From assembly GCF_021026195.1 (NCBI RefSeq), contig NZ_JAJNCT010000003.1:62001-126000 (forward strand): 64,000 nt of DNA, in the 5' to 3' direction. The translations under genes and the position numbers were made by a program. Source of the DNA: Comamonas koreensis (GTDB lineage: Bacteria; Pseudomonadota; Gammaproteobacteria; Burkholderiales; Burkholderiaceae_C). A model generated the notes under the pieces. It worked only from the letters and a program-made list of their open reading frames with translations. It searched no databases and was not told where the DNA came from. This document shows positions 61,307-64,000 of this stretch, in pieces. Numbering within the stretch: position 1 is the stretch's first letter; every line of letters starts with the position of its first letter.

Positions 61307-62494
61307 TTAATGCGTCACATGGAACACTTGCTTGAGGTAGGCGAGGTAGGTCTCGTCGTCGCACAGGGTTTTGCCCGGGCTGTCACTGAGCTTGGCCACC
61401 GGCTGGCCGTTGGCGTGCGTGAGCTTCATCACGATGTTGAGCTGCTTGAGGCCCATGTCATTGGCCAGCTGGGTGCCGATGCCAAAGCCGCACTGGATGC
61501 GATCGGCAAAGTGCTGGTAGAGCGCCAGCGCGCTGTCCAGCGTCAGGCCATCGGAGAACACCAGGCGCTTGGCATGCGCATTGATGCGCAGCTTGGCGTA
61601 GTGGGCCAGGGCCTTTTCGCCCCATTCATAGGGGTCGCCCGAGTCATGGCGCAAGCCGTCGAACAGCTTGGCAAAGTACATGTCGAAATCGGCCAGGAAG
61701 GCATCCATGCCGACGGTGTCGGTCAGTGCAATACCCAGGTCGCCCCGGTACTCCTGCACCCAGTCTTCCAGCGCGGCGATCTGAAAATCACGCAGGCGCA
61801 CGCCATGGGCTTGGTAGCTTTGCAGATACTCATGGGCCATGGTGCCGATGGGCACCAGGTTCAGGTCGCGGGCCAGCAGCACATTGGAGGTGCCTTTGAA
61901 CCACTGGGCCGTCTGTGTGGCAAAGGCCTGCACCACTTCGCGCTGCCAAGGGGCAGAAAAGCGCCGGCGCACGCCAAAGTCAAACAGCTCAAAGGGGTGG
62001 CGGTGCTTGGCCTCTTGCGCCAACTCCTGCAGCCGCACAATCTTGGCGCCCAGGCGCTTGCGCCCTTCGGCCAGCGCGCTGGCCTGGTCAAAGCGGCGGA
62101 AGTACAGCTCGTTGACGATAGACAGCACAAAGATCTCGAAGCCCATCACATGCACCTGGGGGCCATGGGCGACGATATGCAGGCCATCGCCATCGGGCTC
62201 GACCTCGATGAAATCACGCTGGAACTGGAAGATGCGCAGAAAGTCGATGAAATCGCTCTTCATAAAGCGCAGGCTGGCGAGGTAGTCGAGCTCGTCCTTC
62301 TTGAACTTCAGGCTGCACAGCGCGTCGATCTCGGCGCGCACCTCGGCCAGCAGATCGACCAGCGGAAACTCAGTCTGCGAGCGGCAGACAAAGCGGTAGG
62401 TGGACTGGGTCTGCGGATGGCGATGGAGCATGGCCTGCCACATCGTGAACTTGTACAAATCGGTGTCGAGCAGGCTGGTGATGATGGGCTGCAT
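61307..62494 (-). CDS. pncB: Nicotinate phosphoribosyltransferase
   Basis: A 395-residue enzyme that makes nicotinate mononucleotide from nicotinate and [27 protein letters not shown] is the family N-terminus. [49 protein letters not shown] (with the activating His in AHE) and [15 protein letters not shown] match the proteobacterial enzymes. The C-terminus has [24 protein letters not shown]. It starts the pncB-nadE-nadM run and lies after a nicotinamidase gene. Confidence 0.96.
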   Translation of the reverse strand: MQPIITSLLDTDLYKFTMWQAMLHRHPQTQSTYRFVCRSQTEFPLVDLLAEVRAEIDALCSLKFKKDELDYLASLRFMKSDFIDFLRIFQFQRDFIEVEPDGDGLHIVAHGPQVHVMGFEIFVLSIVNELYFRRFDQASALAEGRKRLGAKIVRLQELAQEAKHRHPFELFDFGVRRRFSAPWQREVVQAFATQTAQWFKGTSNVLLARDLNLVPIGTMAHEYLQSYQAHGVRLRDFQIAALEDWVQEYRGDLGIALTDTVGMDAFLADFDMYFAKLFDGLRHDSGDPYEWGEKALAHYAKLRINAHAKRLVFSDGLTLDSALALYQHFADRIQCGFGIGTQLANDMGLKQLNIVMKLTHANGQPVAKLSDSPGKTLCDDETYLAYLKQVFHVTH

Positions 62495-62510
62495 ACCGCG
62501 TCTTTCTCTG

Positions 62511-62562
62511 TCAAAAATGAGAGCTGCCAGCGCCAGTTCAGTACGTGCTGGCGCTGAAGTAT
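62511..62562. repeat. Intergenic palindromic repeat after the nicotinamidase gene
   Basis: CAGCGCCAG (62528-62536) and CTGGCGCTG (62548-62556) form nine-base arms around an 11-base loop. The whole stretch resembles short dispersed palindromes with AGCTGC...GCGC cores found between genes in Comamonadaceae. On the minus strand ATTTTTGAC follows the hairpin, so it may act as a weak terminator for the nicotinamidase gene. Confidence 0.55.
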
Positions 62563-63420
62563 TTATAAATGGAAAGCAGTGCTGGTGCAGCAGCGTACAC
62601 CGATGGCGCGCATCTGCTGCAAAAAGGTTTCTTGGGCTGCCTCGAAGCCGGAGACGGGGCTCATGCAGTCGCTCAGCAGGACGATGCGCGAGAAATCCTC
62701 GGCGCCCCAGAGCGGCCCGATATGCTGCACGATGTGCTCGGTCGTGGCGCGCACGCAGTGGCTGCCCGCCTCACCGGCGATCACCAGGGTATCGGCCTGC
62801 GCCAGCTGCTGGAGCAGGGCGGTGTTGAGGCCGGTGTCTGCATCCTGCGGATCGGGCACCTCGGCGCAGATGGCGCTGTAGTGCTCGGTGTAGGGGTTCA
62901 TGCCCTTGAACACATGCTTGACTGCGCGCTGGCGCTGGCTTTGCCATTGGCGGCAGGCGTTCAGGACGTCGGCATGCACGCCATGGCCGATGCTGCCGAT
63001 CTCGCAGTGCAGCGGCCAGACCATTAAGGTGTAGCGGCCCTGGGCTTCCAGTGCATCCAAATAGGCGAGGGTCCGTCCCTGCTCGTCCGGGTTGCGGGGC
63101 CTGAAGTGGCCGCCGCGCATCTGGGCCGCAGTGATGGCGGTAAAGGGCGGCACTGCGCTGCCATCGCCTTGCTGCCAGAAGGCGGGGTGGGCAATGTCAT
63201 AGGCCTGGTGGGAGTCGAGCGTGACGGTGATGCCATCGAGCTGAGAGGCATGCTGCAGCAGCCATTGCGCCAGGCGTTGCATATCCGCATGGGCGCCGGC
63301 CACCGGCAGGCTGGGGGCAAAGGGCGCGGGACTTGCCGCGCAGCTGGGGCGCCAATCTGGCGGCAGATCGCAAAAGTCGTTTTGCGGGTCGATGATGAGC
63401 AGCTGTGTGCGTTGGCGCAT
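62563..63420 (-). CDS. pncA: Nicotinamidase-like cysteine hydrolase (long form)
   Basis: A 285-residue isochorismatase-fold hydrolase expected to convert nicotinamide to nicotinate for PncB. The catalytic Asp is in [11 protein letters not shown], the Lys region follows [16 protein letters not shown], and the nucleophile Cys is in [17 protein letters not shown]. It is about 70 residues longer than Escherichia coli PncA and carries [21 protein letters not shown], typical of the longer nicotinamidase-related family. ATG 63420 lies behind AAGGAGAAAGAC. Its place ahead of pncB supports the role; another amide substrate is possible. Confidence 0.82.
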   Translation of the reverse strand: MRQRTQLLIIDPQNDFCDLPPDWRPSCAASPAPFAPSLPVAGAHADMQRLAQWLLQHASQLDGITVTLDSHQAYDIAHPAFWQQGDGSAVPPFTAITAAQMRGGHFRPRNPDEQGRTLAYLDALEAQGRYTLMVWPLHCEIGSIGHGVHADVLNACRQWQSQRQRAVKHVFKGMNPYTEHYSAICAEVPDPQDADTGLNTALLQQLAQADTLVIAGEAGSHCVRATTEHIVQHIGPLWGAEDFSRIVLLSDCMSPVSGFEAAQETFLQQMRAIGVRCCTSTAFHL

Positions 63421-63584
63421 GTCTTTCTCCTTCGATGTGAAGCAGTCTACGCTTGTTAAAATATTTTTGCAACTAACTAATTGACCCGGCTTGCATAAAA
63501 TCTTTTGTCTGAAGCCTATGTTTTTATTGATTCTGGGTAGCTGCAGCGGCATACTGCCATTCATGAGAAAGACTTGGTACAGAA
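63421..63584. promoter_or_regulatory. Divergent control region between NAD genes and NrtR-like regulator
   Basis: An AT-rich 164-base spacer. It contains GTTA-(15 bases)-TAAC (63453-63475) overlapping AACTAACTAA, and TTGTTA/TAACTAA half-sites. NrtR regulators bind inverted repeats of TTAGT/ACTAA type in such spacers, so this is the likely operator. The match is partial and made by eye. Confidence 0.4.
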
Positions 63585-64000
63585 ATGATGCAAAGTGAAA
63601 CCGCCTTGGGCCAGGTGCTGACCACTGTGGACGTGGTGGTGCTGACCTTGGTGGACGGGGTGCTGAACGTGGTGCTGGTGCAGCGCGAGCGCGCGCCGTT
63701 TGCCGGGGTGTGGGCTTTGCCGGGCGGCTACATCCATGCGCAAGAAGACGCCGATGCCCATGCCAGTGCCGCCCGTGTGCTGCGCAGCAAGGGGGGGATT
63801 GAAGACGCTTATCTGGAGCAACTGGCCACTTTTACCGGCCCGGCGCGGGACCCGCGCGGCTGGTCGGTCGCCATCAGCTATTGTGCGCTGATCCCGCAGC
63901 AAAAGCTGCCCGCGCAAAGGCCGGGGCTGAAACTGGTACCCGTCGCTGCCACCGGCCAGCTGCCGTTTGACCATGCACAAATCCTGCAGGCGGCACTGGC
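63585..64000 (+). CDS. nrtR: NrtR-like Nudix-domain transcriptional regulator, 3' end outside window
   Basis: The first 138 residues are present. The Nudix-like domain starts TTVDVVVLTLVDGVLNVVLVQRERAPFAGVWALPGGYIH. The Nudix box is degenerate: after GGYIHAQEDADAHASAARVLRSKGG the expected REUxEE acidic residues are missing, as in NrtR proteins that sense ADP-ribose or related NAD metabolites without cleaving them. The C-terminal winged helix would lie past the edge. It is divergent from the nicotinamidase-pncB-nadE-nadM genes, the classic NrtR regulon. Two ATG codons (63585, 63588) compete as start. Confidence 0.82.
   Translation, partial: MMQSETALGQVLTTVDVVVLTLVDGVLNVVLVQRERAPFAGVWALPGGYIHAQEDADAHASAARVLRSKGGIEDAYLEQLATFTGPARDPRGWSVAISYCALIPQQKLPAQRPGLKLVPVAATGQLPFDHAQILQAAL

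Noticed and set aside
60560..62557. Long plus-strand reading frame (about 665 codons) opposite nadE and pncB
   Set aside because: Same shadow effect; composition is low-complexity and both minus-strand genes are certain.

Overview
This window is GC-rich, gene-dense chromosomal DNA from a betaproteobacterium, most likely of the Burkholderiales and probably Comamonadaceae (Comamonas-like). The reasons are the complete dcw cluster followed by lpxC, a DksA with one zinc-finger cysteine left, a tctDE-tctCBA system with a Bug-type binding protein, hslVU just before mraZ, and short intergenic palindromes of a kind common in that family. The genus is inference. I saw no rRNA, tRNA, insertion sequence, phage gene or CRISPR array.

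Layout. 1-2914: the start of an RND-type outer-membrane channel gene on the minus strand, divergent from an OmpR-type two-component pair, with a doubled palindromic decamer between them. 3055-9934: an S4-domain pseudouridine-synthase-like protein, a COG0523 metal-chaperone GTPase, dksA behind a long leader, an unnamed STAS-ended protein, and hslVU. 10250-29305: MraZ boxes, then mraZ-rsmH-ftsL-ftsI-murE-murF-mraY-murD-ftsW-murG-murC-ddlB-ftsQ-ftsA-ftsZ and lpxC, mostly joined by 4-8 base stop/start overlaps. 29320-30432: a small membrane protein, an RcnB-family protein, and a likely stand-alone structured small RNA. 30499-36540 (minus): ruvC, mtgA, aroE, a TonB-like protein, an RNase II-family protein and a YqiA-like hydrolase. 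36692-41450: rodA, tldD, and a DAHP synthase gene behind what looks like a classical ribosome-mediated attenuator.

41644-47027 holds the TctDE regulator pair and the TctCBA tricarboxylate transporter. 47110-48513 (minus) is mpl, for murein peptide recycling. 48617-54244 (plus) holds a nucleotidyltransferase-like protein, a thioredoxin-like protein, accBC, prmA and a zinc-ribbon/DUF3426 membrane protein, followed by a PfkB-family kinase. 55211-58470 (minus) holds a GNAT acetyltransferase and a three-gene envelope module: a PAP2-like phosphatase, a UbiA-family prenyltransferase and a large polytopic membrane protein. 58476-63420 (minus) is an NAD supply cluster (nadM-Nudix, nadE, pncB, nicotinamidase), and an NrtR-like Nudix regulator starts divergently at 63585 and runs off the right edge.

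The most interesting non-textbook signals are: (1) a 21-codon leader with the run FTFYFWF and mutually exclusive hairpins before the DAHP synthase gene; (2) a promoter-hairpins-terminator unit of about 165 nt at 30268-30432 that looks like an unassigned small RNA; (3) a module resembling the prenyl-phosphate pentose pathway of mycobacterial arabinan synthesis; (4) a MurD with an extra N-terminal tail of about 150 residues; (5) a pseudouridine-synthase-like protein that lacks the catalytic aspartate.
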